From an uncultured Bacteroidales bacterium (GTDB lineage: Bacteria > Bacteroidota > Bacteroidia > Bacteroidales > UBA932), in the NCBI GenBank assembly GCA_944326235.1, contig CALVDH010000025.1, forward strand, positions 1 to 42,182: a stretch of DNA of 42,182 nucleotides, given 5' to 3'. Made by a program: the position numbers and the translations under genes. The notes under the pieces were generated by a model. It was given only the letters and a program-made list of their open reading frames with translations, searched no databases and was not told the origin of the DNA. Within the stretch, counting starts at the first letter, position 1; every line of letters begins with the position of its first letter. Shown piece after piece: positions 17,184-25,458 of the stretch.

Positions 17184-18425
17184 TCACTTGCGCTCGAAGA
17201 TGTAGACCTTGTCCGAGCGGCGGACGCGGGAAGGTACGGGAATGGAGCATGCGACGCCCTGGACCGCTGTGTCAGAGGGGATCAGGTCCACCCGGATCTC
17301 CGGGATATCCATCTCGACAACTCCGGTAGTAGGGCCGATGACAAGAATATGCTGGCCGACTTTCAGCGGGGCCGCCTCGACGAGGATCTCCGCCACTCCC
17401 AGATTGGAGAAGTAGTTGTTGACCTTGCCGGCATAGACCTTCTTCATGGTCGCGCTGCTGCCGTAGACGCTGCTCCACTCGCCCAGACGGGCACCCTGAT
17501 AGTAGCCGCCCCAGAAGCCGCGGTTGAACACCTGCGAGAGCTGGTCCCGGAACGAGGCCCCGAACTCCGGTGTGAATGTACCGGCCTCCACGGCATCGGC
17601 GGCGGCCCGGTAGGCGCTGACCACCTTCTGCACGTACTCCGCCGGACGGGCGCGGCCCTCGATCTTGAACACCGAGACGCCGGCTGCGGCCATCTTGTCC
17701 AGAAATTCTATGGTGCACAGGTCCTTGGGGGACATGATGTACTTGTTGTCTATCTCCAGTTCGTAGCCTGTCTCGAGGTCAGTGACGCGGTAGCCCCGGC
17801 GGCAGAGCTGAAGACAGGAGCCGCGGTTGGCCGACTTGCCGTTCTCGTGCAGGCTCAGATAGCATTTGCCCGAGACGGCCATGCACAGGGCCCCGTGGCA
17901 GAACATCTCGATCTGCACCGGACGGCCCGACGGCCCCGTGATGCTCTCCGAGGCGATACGGTCGTTGATGGCCCTGACCTGCTCCAGGTTGAGCTCCCGG
18001 GCGAGGACCACCACATCGGCATACTGCGAGTAGAAGCGCAGGGCCTCGGTGTTGGAGATATTGAGCTGGGTGGAGATATGCACCTCTAAACCGATGCGGC
18101 GGGCATATTCTATAGTAGTTATGTCGGAGGCGATGACAGCCGTGACTCCGGCGGCCTTGGCGGCATTGAGGGTGTTGTAGGCCTTGGGCACGTCCTCATC
18201 GTAGAGAATAATGTTCAGGGCCAGGTAGGTCTTGACATCGTGCTCCGAGCAGTAGCGGACTATCTCCGGAAGGTCGGCCAGGGTAAAATTGTTCGCGCTG
18301 TGGGACCGCATGTTCAGGTCCTCCACCCCGAAATACACCGAATCGGCTCCGGCCTGCACCGCGGCGGTGAGGGCCTCGAAGCATCCGGCCGGAGCCATTA
18401 TCTCGAGTCTGTGTCCCCTGCTCAT
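17184..18425 (-). CDS. U32 peptidase-like tRNA uridine hydroxylase, TrhP-like
   Basis: This 413-residue protein belongs to the U32 family, whose TrhP/YegQ-type members hydroxylate U34 of tRNA using prephenate. The family label 'peptidase' is historical. It starts with the conserved LEIMAPAG (8-15) and AVQAGADSVYFG (22-33). The signature EMFCHGALC (173-181) is followed by cysteines C188, C204 and C208, which likely bind an iron-sulfur cluster together with C181. The downstream DLCTIEFL and FKIEGR motifs are also typical. Its start overlaps the end of the polyprenyl synthase gene by 4 bp (18422-18425), so the two form an operon. Assignment to TrhP rather than RlhA or UbiU/V rests on length and layout. 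Confidence 0.87.
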   Translation of the reverse strand: MSRGHRLEIMAPAGCFEALTAAVQAGADSVYFGVEDLNMRSHSANNFTLADLPEIVRYCSEHDVKTYLALNIILYDEDVPKAYNTLNAAKAAGVTAVIASDITTIEYARRIGLEVHISTQLNISNTEALRFYSQYADVVVLARELNLEQVRAINDRIASESITGPSGRPVQIEMFCHGALCMAVSGKCYLSLHENGKSANRGSCLQLCRRGYRVTDLETGYELEIDNKYIMSPKDLCTIEFLDKMAAAGVSVFKIEGRARPAEYVQKVVSAYRAAADAVEAGTFTPEFGASFRDQLSQVFNRGFWGGYYQGARLGEWSSVYGSSATMKKVYAGKVNNYFSNLGVAEILVEAAPLKVGQHILVIGPTTGVVEMDIPEIRVDLIPSDTAVQGVACSIPVPSRVRRSDKVYIFERK

Positions 18426-19399
18426 TTGCGGCGGTAGGTTATCTGGGTGGCGAACTCCTCGAGCAGGGCGAGCTTCTGCGCCCCGAGAGACAGGGCCTCG
18501 ACAGTCTCCATTGCCTTATGGAAATAGTGCTCTATGGCCTTCTCGGCATTGTCCTTGACTCCCAGCTCAGTGAACAGCTGCTGGGCCGCCGCGATCTTCT
18601 CAGCCGCACGGTCCTCCCCCATCCGGAATATCTCCCCGAAACGGGTCTTCTGCTCCCCGGACGCCAGACGGGCCGCCTCGACGTAGAGCCAGGTCTTCTT
18701 ATTGTTCACGATGTCCCCGCCGATATTCTTTCCGAACACGGCCGGATCCCCGAAAGTATCCAGATAGTCGTCGGTAATCTGGAAGGCCAGACCGAGGTCG
18801 TAGCCGTACCGGTACAGGGCTTCTGCTGACTTCGCATCGGCACCGCCGAGAACCGCCCCTAACTTGGCCGAGCCGGCTATCAGCGCCGAAGTCTTCAGAC
18901 CTATCATCATGATATAGTCATCCATCGTCACCACCGGCATGGTCTCGTAGTTCATGTCGTACTGCTGTCCCTCGCAGACCTTCCGGGCTGTATCGCTGAA
19001 GACGGCCAGCACGGCCTGCAGCTTGTCGGCAGGAGCCTTGCACACGTACTCGTAGGCCTGTATCGACATCACGTCTCCGGAGAGAATCGCGATGTTCTCG
19101 TTCCACTTGCGGTACACCGTCGGCTGCCCGCGGCGGATATCGGCCCGGTCCATGATATCGTCATGAATCAGGGTAAAGGTATGGAATACCTCCAGACCGA
19201 GAGCCGGATACACCTGTTGCGGCTCGATCTTGTCGGAAAACAGCGAGCAGGCCAGCAGGGCCAGACGCGGACGGATCCGCTTGCCCCCGATGGACATCAT
19301 ATATTCTATAGGTGTGTAAAGCTCAGCGGGCTCACCCTTCAGGTCGAGGGTGCATATCCCGTTGGAGACGATCTTGTCGATTTCAGCTAAACTGTACAT
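18422..19399 (-). CDS. Polyprenyl (isoprenoid) diphosphate synthase
   Basis: This trans-prenyltransferase condenses isopentenyl diphosphate with an allylic diphosphate to make longer prenyl chains for quinones or lipid carriers. The 325-residue protein shows GGKRIRPRL (38-46), the first aspartate motif HDDIMD (79-84) and the second TDDYLD (209-214). The start at 19399 was chosen over one 44 codons upstream. That upstream stretch has no homologous look and would place the clear -7 box TATCTTTG (19424-19431) inside the gene. Chain length cannot be read with confidence. It is cotranscribed with the U32 gene and divergent from rsgA. Confidence 0.93.
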   Translation of the reverse strand: MYSLAEIDKIVSNGICTLDLKGEPAELYTPIEYMMSIGGKRIRPRLALLACSLFSDKIEPQQVYPALGLEVFHTFTLIHDDIMDRADIRRGQPTVYRKWNENIAILSGDVMSIQAYEYVCKAPADKLQAVLAVFSDTARKVCEGQQYDMNYETMPVVTMDDYIMMIGLKTSALIAGSAKLGAVLGGADAKSAEALYRYGYDLGLAFQITDDYLDTFGDPAVFGKNIGGDIVNNKKTWLYVEAARLASGEQKTRFGEIFRMGEDRAAEKIAAAQQLFTELGVKDNAEKAIEHYFHKAMETVEALSLGAQKLALLEEFATQITYRRK

Positions 19400-19423
19400 G
19401 GTACTATGGATTTTCCTTTCGCG

Positions 19424-19431
19424 CAAAGATA
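19424..19431 (-). promoter_or_regulatory. -7 box of the prenyl synthase/U32 operon
   Basis: TATCTTTG on the minus strand matches TAnnTTTG exactly, 25 bp upstream of the start at 19399. A weak TTGG lies 22 bp further upstream as a possible -33 element. Confidence 0.6.
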
Positions 19432-19566
19432 CGACAATCTCCCCAATATCGCACCAAGGATTTTTTATCGGGCTGCAGGCATAACCTATACAATTCGTGT
19501 CGCAGGCAGTTATGTACACTCTGAAAAGCATGCCACCCCATGAAAGCTACACAGCCAAATAATTTG

Positions 19567-19574
19567 TATCTTCG
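19567..19574 (+). promoter_or_regulatory. Candidate -7 box of rsgA
   Basis: TATCTTCG differs from TAnnTTTG at one base and lies 19 bp before the rsgA start codon. It faces away from the prenyl synthase promoter. Confidence 0.4.
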
Positions 19575-19592
19575 CGGCGCAAAACAAAGCAC

Positions 19593-20561
19593 ATGGGCGA
19601 GAACAGAATACATACCGGAACCGCGACAGTGGTCAAGAACACCGGCAGCCACTACCTGCTGTCGGAGCTGCCGCAGTGGAAACCGCTGAACGCAGTGGTC
19701 AGAGGCAAGCTGCGTCTGAGCGGCTCTACGGCCACCAATCCGGTGGCGGTAGGCGACCGCGTGGAATACTCCGTGCCGGTGGATGCCGACGGAAATCCCG
19801 TGGACGAGGGCACCATCACCAAGGTCCTCCCGCGGAAGAACTACATCATCCGCAAGTCCACCAACCTCTCCCGCCAGTGTCACATCCTCGCCTCCAACAT
19901 CGACACCGCCTACCTCATCGTCACCCTCGACTGCCCCGAGACCAAATGGCCATTCATCGACCGCTTCCTGGTCACCTGCGAGGCTTACAAGGTTCCCGTC
20001 ACGATACTCCTCAACAAGACCGACCTCTACGTCACCGAGGAGCTGCAAGCCAAAAGCGGACTCTTCCACAGCATCTACACCGACGCCGGCTACCCCATAA
20101 TGGACATCTCGGTCCTCACCGGCCAGGGCGTGGACACCCTCCGGGAGCAATGCAACCGCGGCGGCATCTCCCTCTTCAGCGGCGTCTCCGGAGTGGGCAA
20201 GTCCTCCCTCATCAAGGCCATCGACCCCGCCCTCGACCCCAAGACCTCGGAGATATCGGACAAATACCGTCAGGGCCGCCACACCACCACATTCTACGAG
20301 ATCTACCCCACAAGCGGCGGCGGCTTCATCATCGACACCCCCGGCATCAGGGGCTTCGGCCTGGTGGACATCGAGCCGGAGGAGATCTCCACCTATTTCC
20401 CGGAAATGCTCCGCGTCGCCGACAACTGCCGCTACAAGCCCTGCACCCACACCCATGAGCCGGGCTGCGCAGTCCTCGAGGCAGTGGAGAACGGCACCAT
20501 CTCCCCCGAACGCTACATGTCCTACCTCGGAATGCTCGAGGAGGAGGGAAAATACAGATAG
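19593..20561 (+). CDS. rsgA: Ribosome small subunit-dependent GTPase A
   Basis: RsgA is a circularly permuted GTPase that checks late maturation of the 30S ribosomal subunit. The 322-residue protein has an N-terminal OB-fold (about 8-85). The G motifs come in permuted order: NKTD (141-144, G4), GVSGVGKSS (197-205, G1) and DTPG (248-251, G3). A C-terminal zinc site follows, with C279, C284, a histidine in THTH (285-288) and C292. Length and order are those of the family. A MATE transporter gene follows after 9 bp, so they are probably one operon. Confidence 0.96.
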   Translation: MGENRIHTGTATVVKNTGSHYLLSELPQWKPLNAVVRGKLRLSGSTATNPVAVGDRVEYSVPVDADGNPVDEGTITKVLPRKNYIIRKSTNLSRQCHILASNIDTAYLIVTLDCPETKWPFIDRFLVTCEAYKVPVTILLNKTDLYVTEELQAKSGLFHSIYTDAGYPIMDISVLTGQGVDTLREQCNRGGISLFSGVSGVGKSSLIKAIDPALDPKTSEISDKYRQGRHTTTFYEIYPTSGGGFIIDTPGIRGFGLVDIEPEEISTYFPEMLRVADNCRYKPCTHTHEPGCAVLEAVENGTISPERYMSYLGMLEEEGKYR

Positions 20562-20570
20562 CACGACAAC

Positions 20571-21920
20571 ATGAAAAGACATACGGAAAAAACCACGCCC
20601 AGATCCATGAACAGCCGGATCCTGCACCTCGCGGTACCCAGCATCCTGGCCAACATCACCGTCCCCCTCGTGGGAATGGTGGACATCGGCGTCTCCGGCC
20701 GTCTGGGCAATGTAGCGGCCATCGGGGCAATAGCCGTAGGCTCAATGCTCTTCGACCTGCTCTACTGGAACTTCGGCTTCCTCCGTGTCGGCACGGGAGG
20801 CCTCACGGCTCAGGCCTACGGCCGCAAGGACCTTCCAGGGGCAATGCGCTACTTCGTCCAGGGAGAGGCGACCGCCCTGCTCTCGGCCTCATTCCTGATA
20901 CTGATCCAATGGCTCTTCGTCGAAGCGGCCTTCCTCTTCATCGACTGCTCGGCGGAAGTCCAGGAACTGGCCCGGAAATATTTCTTCATCCGCATCTGGG
21001 ACGCTCCGGCGACTCTCTCGCTCATGGTGTTCAAAGGCTGGTTCATCGGTATGCAGAACACCGTCTTCCCGATGGCTGTGGACATGACGGTCAACGTGGT
21101 CAACCTCGGCATGAGCATCTTCCTCGGCCTGCACACTCCTCTCGGCTTCGCCGGTGTGGCCCTCGGCACGGTCATCGCCCAGTACACCGGTCTCATCCTG
21201 GCCTCCGTCCTGATGCTCACGCACTACGGCAGGCTGCTGCGGCACGTCAACATCCGGCAGCACGTGAAGTTCCGCTACATGAAGTCGTTCTACGTCCTCA
21301 ACGCCAACCTCTTCCTGCGCTCGCTCTGCTTCATGCTGATATACTGCGGATTCACCTCCCTGGCCGCCCACTACGGAGACGTACAGCTGGCCGTAAGCAC
21401 CATCATCATGAAGCTGCTGATGCTCTACTCCTACATCCTGGACGGATTTGCATACGCGGGCGAGGCCCTCACCGGCCGCTACATCGGAGCCCAGGACAGG
21501 CCGTCCCTGAACAAGGCCGTGCGGCTGCTCTTCACCTGGACAGCCGGCCTGGCCGTCATCTCGACCGTGGCTTACGGCGTGGGAGGCCAGTGGATGGTAA
21601 GCCTCATGACGACAGAGGCAGCCGTTACAGCTGCCTCCAAACCGTATATGATATGGCTGATAATCATGCCCGCATTCAGCTGCTTAGCCTTCATGTGGGA
21701 CGGCATCTTCATCGGAGCCACCGCCGCACGGGCCATCCGCAACGGAATGATCTGGGCCTGTGCCTCCTTCTACGTCTGCTACTTCGCCTTCCGCGGCCTG
21801 ATGGGCATCCAGGCCCTGTACATGGCCTACTTCGCCCACCTCATCGCCCGCGACGTCTACATGACCGTCACCGCCCGCCGGCAGGTCTTCTCCAGAATCA
21901 GCCAGGAGAAGACTACTTGA
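20571..21920 (+). CDS. MATE family efflux transporter (DinF/NorM-like)
   Basis: This 449-residue inner-membrane protein has about twelve hydrophobic helices and the MATE N-terminal pattern (ILHLAVPSILANI, then PLVGMVDIGVSGRLG). Such proteins export drugs or metabolites in exchange for Na+ or H+. Within the family it looks most like the DinF branch common in Bacteroidales; the substrate is unknown. It lies 9 bp after rsgA on the same strand. Its last 8 bp overlap the end of a convergent small secreted-protein gene. Confidence 0.93.
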   Translation: MKRHTEKTTPRSMNSRILHLAVPSILANITVPLVGMVDIGVSGRLGNVAAIGAIAVGSMLFDLLYWNFGFLRVGTGGLTAQAYGRKDLPGAMRYFVQGEATALLSASFLILIQWLFVEAAFLFIDCSAEVQELARKYFFIRIWDAPATLSLMVFKGWFIGMQNTVFPMAVDMTVNVVNLGMSIFLGLHTPLGFAGVALGTVIAQYTGLILASVLMLTHYGRLLRHVNIRQHVKFRYMKSFYVLNANLFLRSLCFMLIYCGFTSLAAHYGDVQLAVSTIIMKLLMLYSYILDGFAYAGEALTGRYIGAQDRPSLNKAVRLLFTWTAGLAVISTVAYGVGGQWMVSLMTTEAAVTAASKPYMIWLIIMPAFSCLAFMWDGIFIGATAARAIRNGMIWACASFYVCYFAFRGLMGIQALYMAYFAHLIARDVYMTVTARRQVFSRISQEKTT

Positions 21921-22380
21921 ATCTCAGATCATTGGACCTGGAGAACTTTCCTGTCAAGGTCCCGGAATCCGAAGTGCACTTATAAGGCAGCTCTATAGAA
22001 GTGAACGCAGTTGCTTCACTTCCCACACCTACGACCTTAATTGTTACCAAGACCCTGCTTTTTGGGCCGATATGGTCGATTGTAGTATTGTCAGTCGACA
22101 GTGCATTGTGAATCTTTACTGCCTCTCCGGAATACACTGAACCCTGATTATCCACAATTTTGGAATTAGCGGTGTCGAAGATGAAATCTGTGACGGGAGA
22201 ATCACCCCTCCACTCCAGGTAGCAGATCAGATTGACCTCTCCCTCCGGAGACACAAGACGCAATACCGTGCACTGCATATTCTCATTGTCCGTTATCAGA
22301 GCAGCCTGTGCGGAAGCCATGAAAGAAAATAAAAACATTGCTGCGGCAATGGCCGCGGCCTTAAATGCGAAATGTTTCAT
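21913..22380 (-). CDS. Small secreted protein of unknown function
   Basis: The 155-residue protein starts at 22380 with a clear type I signal peptide (MKHFAFKAAAIAAAMFLFSF, cleavage after ASA near 25). A longer frame begins 21 codons upstream but would put the signal inside the protein. The mature part looks beta-rich and contains LICYLEWRGD and RVLVTIKVVGV, suggesting an immunoglobulin-like periplasmic or surface domain. I recognise no family. It lies 46 bp after the S41 protease gene on the same strand and may be cotranscribed. Its stop codon overlaps the convergent MATE gene by 8 bp. Confidence 0.75.
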   Translation of the reverse strand: MKHFAFKAAAIAAAMFLFSFMASAQAALITDNENMQCTVLRLVSPEGEVNLICYLEWRGDSPVTDFIFDTANSKIVDNQGSVYSGEAVKIHNALSTDNTTIDHIGPKSRVLVTIKVVGVGSEATAFTSIELPYKCTSDSGTLTGKFSRSNDLRFK

Positions 22381-22426
22381 AATTTTTAAGTTTAAATGGT
22401 TAGTAATTGTCCTACAAATATAGGAA

Positions 22427-24091
22427 TTATTCTTCAACTTCAACAGGAATTGTACCGTCCCACTGCTCCAGCGCCTGCTGAAGCTGGCTGTCCTGACGGA
22501 GGGCGGACTCGGAGCCTCCTGCCCGGAGATAGAATTTCAGGGCTATCTCATCCTCGAGAAGAGACTTAACAGTGGACTTGTTGGCCTCGAGGAAGTCCTC
22601 CTTTGTCAGCGAGATGCGCTCCAACAGCCCGTCCATTTCCTCTTTAAGGCCGTCGAGCGTACTGTCCAGGCCCTCCCGTTCTGCGGCCTCAAGCACCCTT
22701 TCCATCTCTATCTGGGATTCCGTTCTGGCATCAAACTCCTTCTGAGCCGCAAACTGCACGAAATCGGCATATTCCTCATCAGTCAGGAGGAACTCACCGG
22801 CCGGAGCGATGGAATCGTGGGTGTTGTAGTATTTTATGGCATAGTCGCTGATGACATTGCTGTATATCAACGATATAACCGGACGACTGTAATATTTGGG
22901 CTCCACCTCGATATCCGGTGTAATTCCTCCACCGTCATAGACCGTACGGCCCGAACGGGTCTTGAACGCCTTCTTCAGGGAATCCGGGACATATCCCACA
23001 CTGCCGTCCTCATTGCGGTGGCTGTAGTCTATGGCCTGCACGCAGCGTCCGCTGGGAGTGTAGTACTTGGCCGTAGTCAGCTTGAGCGAGGTGCTGTAGC
23101 CTGCCGGCCGGATAGTCTGCACCAGCCCCTTGCCGTATGTACGCACACCGGCTATCGTAGCCCTGTCCATATCCTGAAGAGCACCGGCGACAATCTCGGA
23201 AGATGATGCGGAGGCCGAGTTGACCATGACCATCAGCGGCATGAGGGTATCCACCGGAGCCGTCTGGGTCTTATACTGAAAATCAGCTGCCGGATGCTTG
23301 CCCTTCGCAGATACCACCAGCGTGCCCTGGGGCACGAACAGCGACACGATATTCACCGCCTCATTCATCAGGCCGCCGCCGTTGCCGCGCAGGTCCAGTA
23401 CCAGACGCTGCATCCTGCCGTCAGATTTCAGTGCCTCCAGGGCCCTGCGGACATCACGGGAACCGTCCACAGTAAAGCCGCCGACCTGAATATATCCGGT
23501 CGAGTCATTGAGAAAACCATAATACACCACGTCAGGGATATGGATCCGCTCCCTGGTCAGGGCCACCTGCGCGGTATCGCCTCCGCGGCCACGAACTACG
23601 GTCATATTGAGGACAGTGCCGGGACGGCCGCGCATTCTCTCACTGCACTGGTCAGCGGTAAGGTCCTTGGTACTGACCCCCTCTATCGCCACCACGGTAT
23701 CACCCGGATGCAGTCCGGCTTTTATGGCCGCAGACCCGTCATAAGGCTCCACTATGATAATGTAACCCTGCTGCGTTTTCTGGATAAGGGCACCGACACC
23801 GCCATAACTCGCCGTAGTCATGATATCCAGATCCTCCTCGTTCTCCTCCGGAATAAATACCGTGTAAGGGTCGAGGGTCGCCAGCATCGCATCTATACCC
23901 TTGTGCAGCAGATCATCCAGCTGTACGGAATCCACATACTGCGCCTGCAGGGTCCTCAGGACCATTGACTGTATCTCGAGATATTTGCCGGTGTTGAAAT
24001 CCTCCGACTGGGCCGAAAGCGTGAAGGTGGCCGCAACCGCTGCCGCCAGCGATACAGCCGCCTTCCTGAATGTATTGATTTCTATCTTCAT
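22427..24091 (-). CDS. S41 family C-terminal processing peptidase
   Basis: This is a periplasmic serine protease of the CtpA/Prc family, which cleaves proteins at their C-termini. The 554-residue protein has a signal peptide (about 1-28, cleaved near LSAQS). Next comes the S41 N-terminal helical region with TLDPYTVFIP (72-81), and a PDZ domain (about 95-170, with GLHPGDTVVAIEG). The protease core has LRGNGGG (234-240), the serine-rich nucleophile loop SASASSSE (292-299) and the catalytic Lys in YGKG (K321). The start at 24091 gives a normal signal peptide; an upstream Met 12 codons earlier does not. It follows the CobW-type gene by 37 bp, so a shared transcript is likely. Confidence 0.93.
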   Translation of the reverse strand: MKIEINTFRKAAVSLAAAVAATFTLSAQSEDFNTGKYLEIQSMVLRTLQAQYVDSVQLDDLLHKGIDAMLATLDPYTVFIPEENEEDLDIMTTASYGGVGALIQKTQQGYIIIVEPYDGSAAIKAGLHPGDTVVAIEGVSTKDLTADQCSERMRGRPGTVLNMTVVRGRGGDTAQVALTRERIHIPDVVYYGFLNDSTGYIQVGGFTVDGSRDVRRALEALKSDGRMQRLVLDLRGNGGGLMNEAVNIVSLFVPQGTLVVSAKGKHPAADFQYKTQTAPVDTLMPLMVMVNSASASSSEIVAGALQDMDRATIAGVRTYGKGLVQTIRPAGYSTSLKLTTAKYYTPSGRCVQAIDYSHRNEDGSVGYVPDSLKKAFKTRSGRTVYDGGGITPDIEVEPKYYSRPVISLIYSNVISDYAIKYYNTHDSIAPAGEFLLTDEEYADFVQFAAQKEFDARTESQIEMERVLEAAEREGLDSTLDGLKEEMDGLLERISLTKEDFLEANKSTVKSLLEDEIALKFYLRAGGSESALRQDSQLQQALEQWDGTIPVEVEE

Positions 24092-24128
24092 TGATATTGG
24101 ATTTTTCTGAATCAGGAGACAAAACAAA

Positions 24129-25364
24129 TTATATGCCGGAAATCTCCGCAGTAGTGTCCAGACAGAAGTCCAGATCCCGCTTGATCTGTTCCACGTCCAT
24201 GTGCTGGCCTATGAACACTATCTTCTGCATGCGGTCTCCGTAGTACTCGTCCCAGTCGCGGGCGAAACCGGGATCCTGGGCCTTGAGCTGCTCCAGCTCG
24301 TCCTCCGGGGCGGTGGCATACCACTGACCCGCCTCCTTGAGCTGCTTCTGCCGTCCCGCCTGCTCGAACATGTAGGACATGTCCGGATCCTGGGTAAAAT
24401 AGCAGATGCCCTTGGCGCGGATCACCTCCCGGGGCCAGTGCTTGATGACGAAGTTGTCGAACTTGTTTATATCGAAGGCCGGGCGGCGGTAATAGACGAA
24501 TGTGCCTATGCCGTACTCCTCGGCCTCGCCCTCCTCATGGTCATGGTCGTGATGATGGTGGTGATGCCCGTCGCCGTGCTCATGGTGATGCTCATGTCCG
24601 CGGGCCTCCGCCTCCTCATCTTCCGTGGGAACGGCCTCTATGCCGCGTACCCAGCCGGCCGATGCAGCTACCTGGTTGAAACTGAACATCCGGGTGTTGA
24701 GTATCAGGCTCAGGTCTATCTCTCCGTAATCGCACTCGAGGATACGGGCAGAGGGCTGGACGCTGGCTATGATATGGCGGATGCGGGCCCTCTCGTCAGG
24801 CGTGACCTCCGACGCCTTGTTGAGCAGGACTATGTTGCAGAACTCTATCTGCTGGAGAATCAGGTTCTCGATATCCTCCTCGTCCAGGTTCTCCCGCATG
24901 AGGCTGTCCCCGCAGGCGAACTCGTCCTGAAGCCTCAGAGCGTCCACCACTGTCACTATGCAGTCCAGGCGGGGGAAGATGCCGCAGTCCTCCAGCCTCG
25001 GGTCCATTCCGGGCATGGTGCAGATGGTCCTGGCTATCGGCTCCGGCTCGCAGATACCGCTGGCCTCTATGACTATGTAGTCGAAGCGCCGCATCTGTAT
25101 CAGCTCAGTAATCTGGTTCATCAGGTCGGTCTTGAGGGTGCAGCATATACATCCGTTCTGCAGGGCTACCAGGCTGTCGTCCTGAGTGCCGACCACCCCG
25201 CCGCGCTGTATCAGGTCCGCGTCTATGTTCACTTCTCCGATATCGTTCACGATGACGGCGAACCGGATGCCCTTCTCATTGGAGAGGATACGGTTCACCA
25301 GTGTTGTCTTCCCGCTGCCCAGATATCCGGTAAGGAGCAGCACCGGGATTTCCTGTCTGTTCAT
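24129..25364 (-). CDS. CobW/COG0523 family GTPase metallochaperone
   Basis: This is a G3E-family GTPase that inserts or delivers metal ions, often zinc, to target enzymes in the cytoplasm. The 411-residue protein has Walker A GYLGSGKTT (13-21), the metal-binding CxCC motif (GCICC, C72-C75), the IVIEASGICEP switch region (96-106) and NKAS (181-184). Between the GTPase and CobW C-terminal domains lies a long histidine-rich stretch (256-275, mostly H with D, E and G) that could store or sense zinc, nickel or cobalt. The start at 25364 was chosen because the frame upstream runs through the promoter (25393-25400). No metal-responsive operator was recognised. Confidence 0.93.
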   Translation of the reverse strand: MNRQEIPVLLLTGYLGSGKTTLVNRILSNEKGIRFAVIVNDIGEVNIDADLIQRGGVVGTQDDSLVALQNGCICCTLKTDLMNQITELIQMRRFDYIVIEASGICEPEPIARTICTMPGMDPRLEDCGIFPRLDCIVTVVDALRLQDEFACGDSLMRENLDEEDIENLILQQIEFCNIVLLNKASEVTPDERARIRHIIASVQPSARILECDYGEIDLSLILNTRMFSFNQVAASAGWVRGIEAVPTEDEEAEARGHEHHHEHGDGHHHHHHDHDHEEGEAEEYGIGTFVYYRRPAFDINKFDNFVIKHWPREVIRAKGICYFTQDPDMSYMFEQAGRQKQLKEAGQWYATAPEDELEQLKAQDPGFARDWDEYYGDRMQKIVFIGQHMDVEQIKRDLDFCLDTTAEISGI

Positions 25365-25392
25365 ATTCTTCTTATGCTTTAAACAACGGACG

Positions 25393-25400
25393 CAAAAATA
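25393..25400 (-). promoter_or_regulatory. -7 box of the CobW-S41 operon
   Basis: TATTTTTG on the minus strand fits TAnnTTTG, 29 bp before the start at 25364. It faces away from a similar box at 25422-25429, only 21 bp away. Confidence 0.5.
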
Positions 25401-25421
25401 ACTAATTATCCATTCTTTTTG

Positions 25422-25429
25422 TACATTTG
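25422..25429 (+). promoter_or_regulatory. -7 box of the TPR/HTH regulator gene
   Basis: TACATTTG matches TAnnTTTG, 29 bp before the start at 25459. It is divergent from the CobW promoter. Confidence 0.5.
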
Positions 25430-25458
25430 TCCGCAGAAAGTTATACGCATCCGTCCGC

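Noticed and set aside
19400..19531. N-terminal extension of the prenyl synthase
   Set aside because: The extra 44 codons span a clear promoter box and have no family resemblance; the start at 19399 fits the family.
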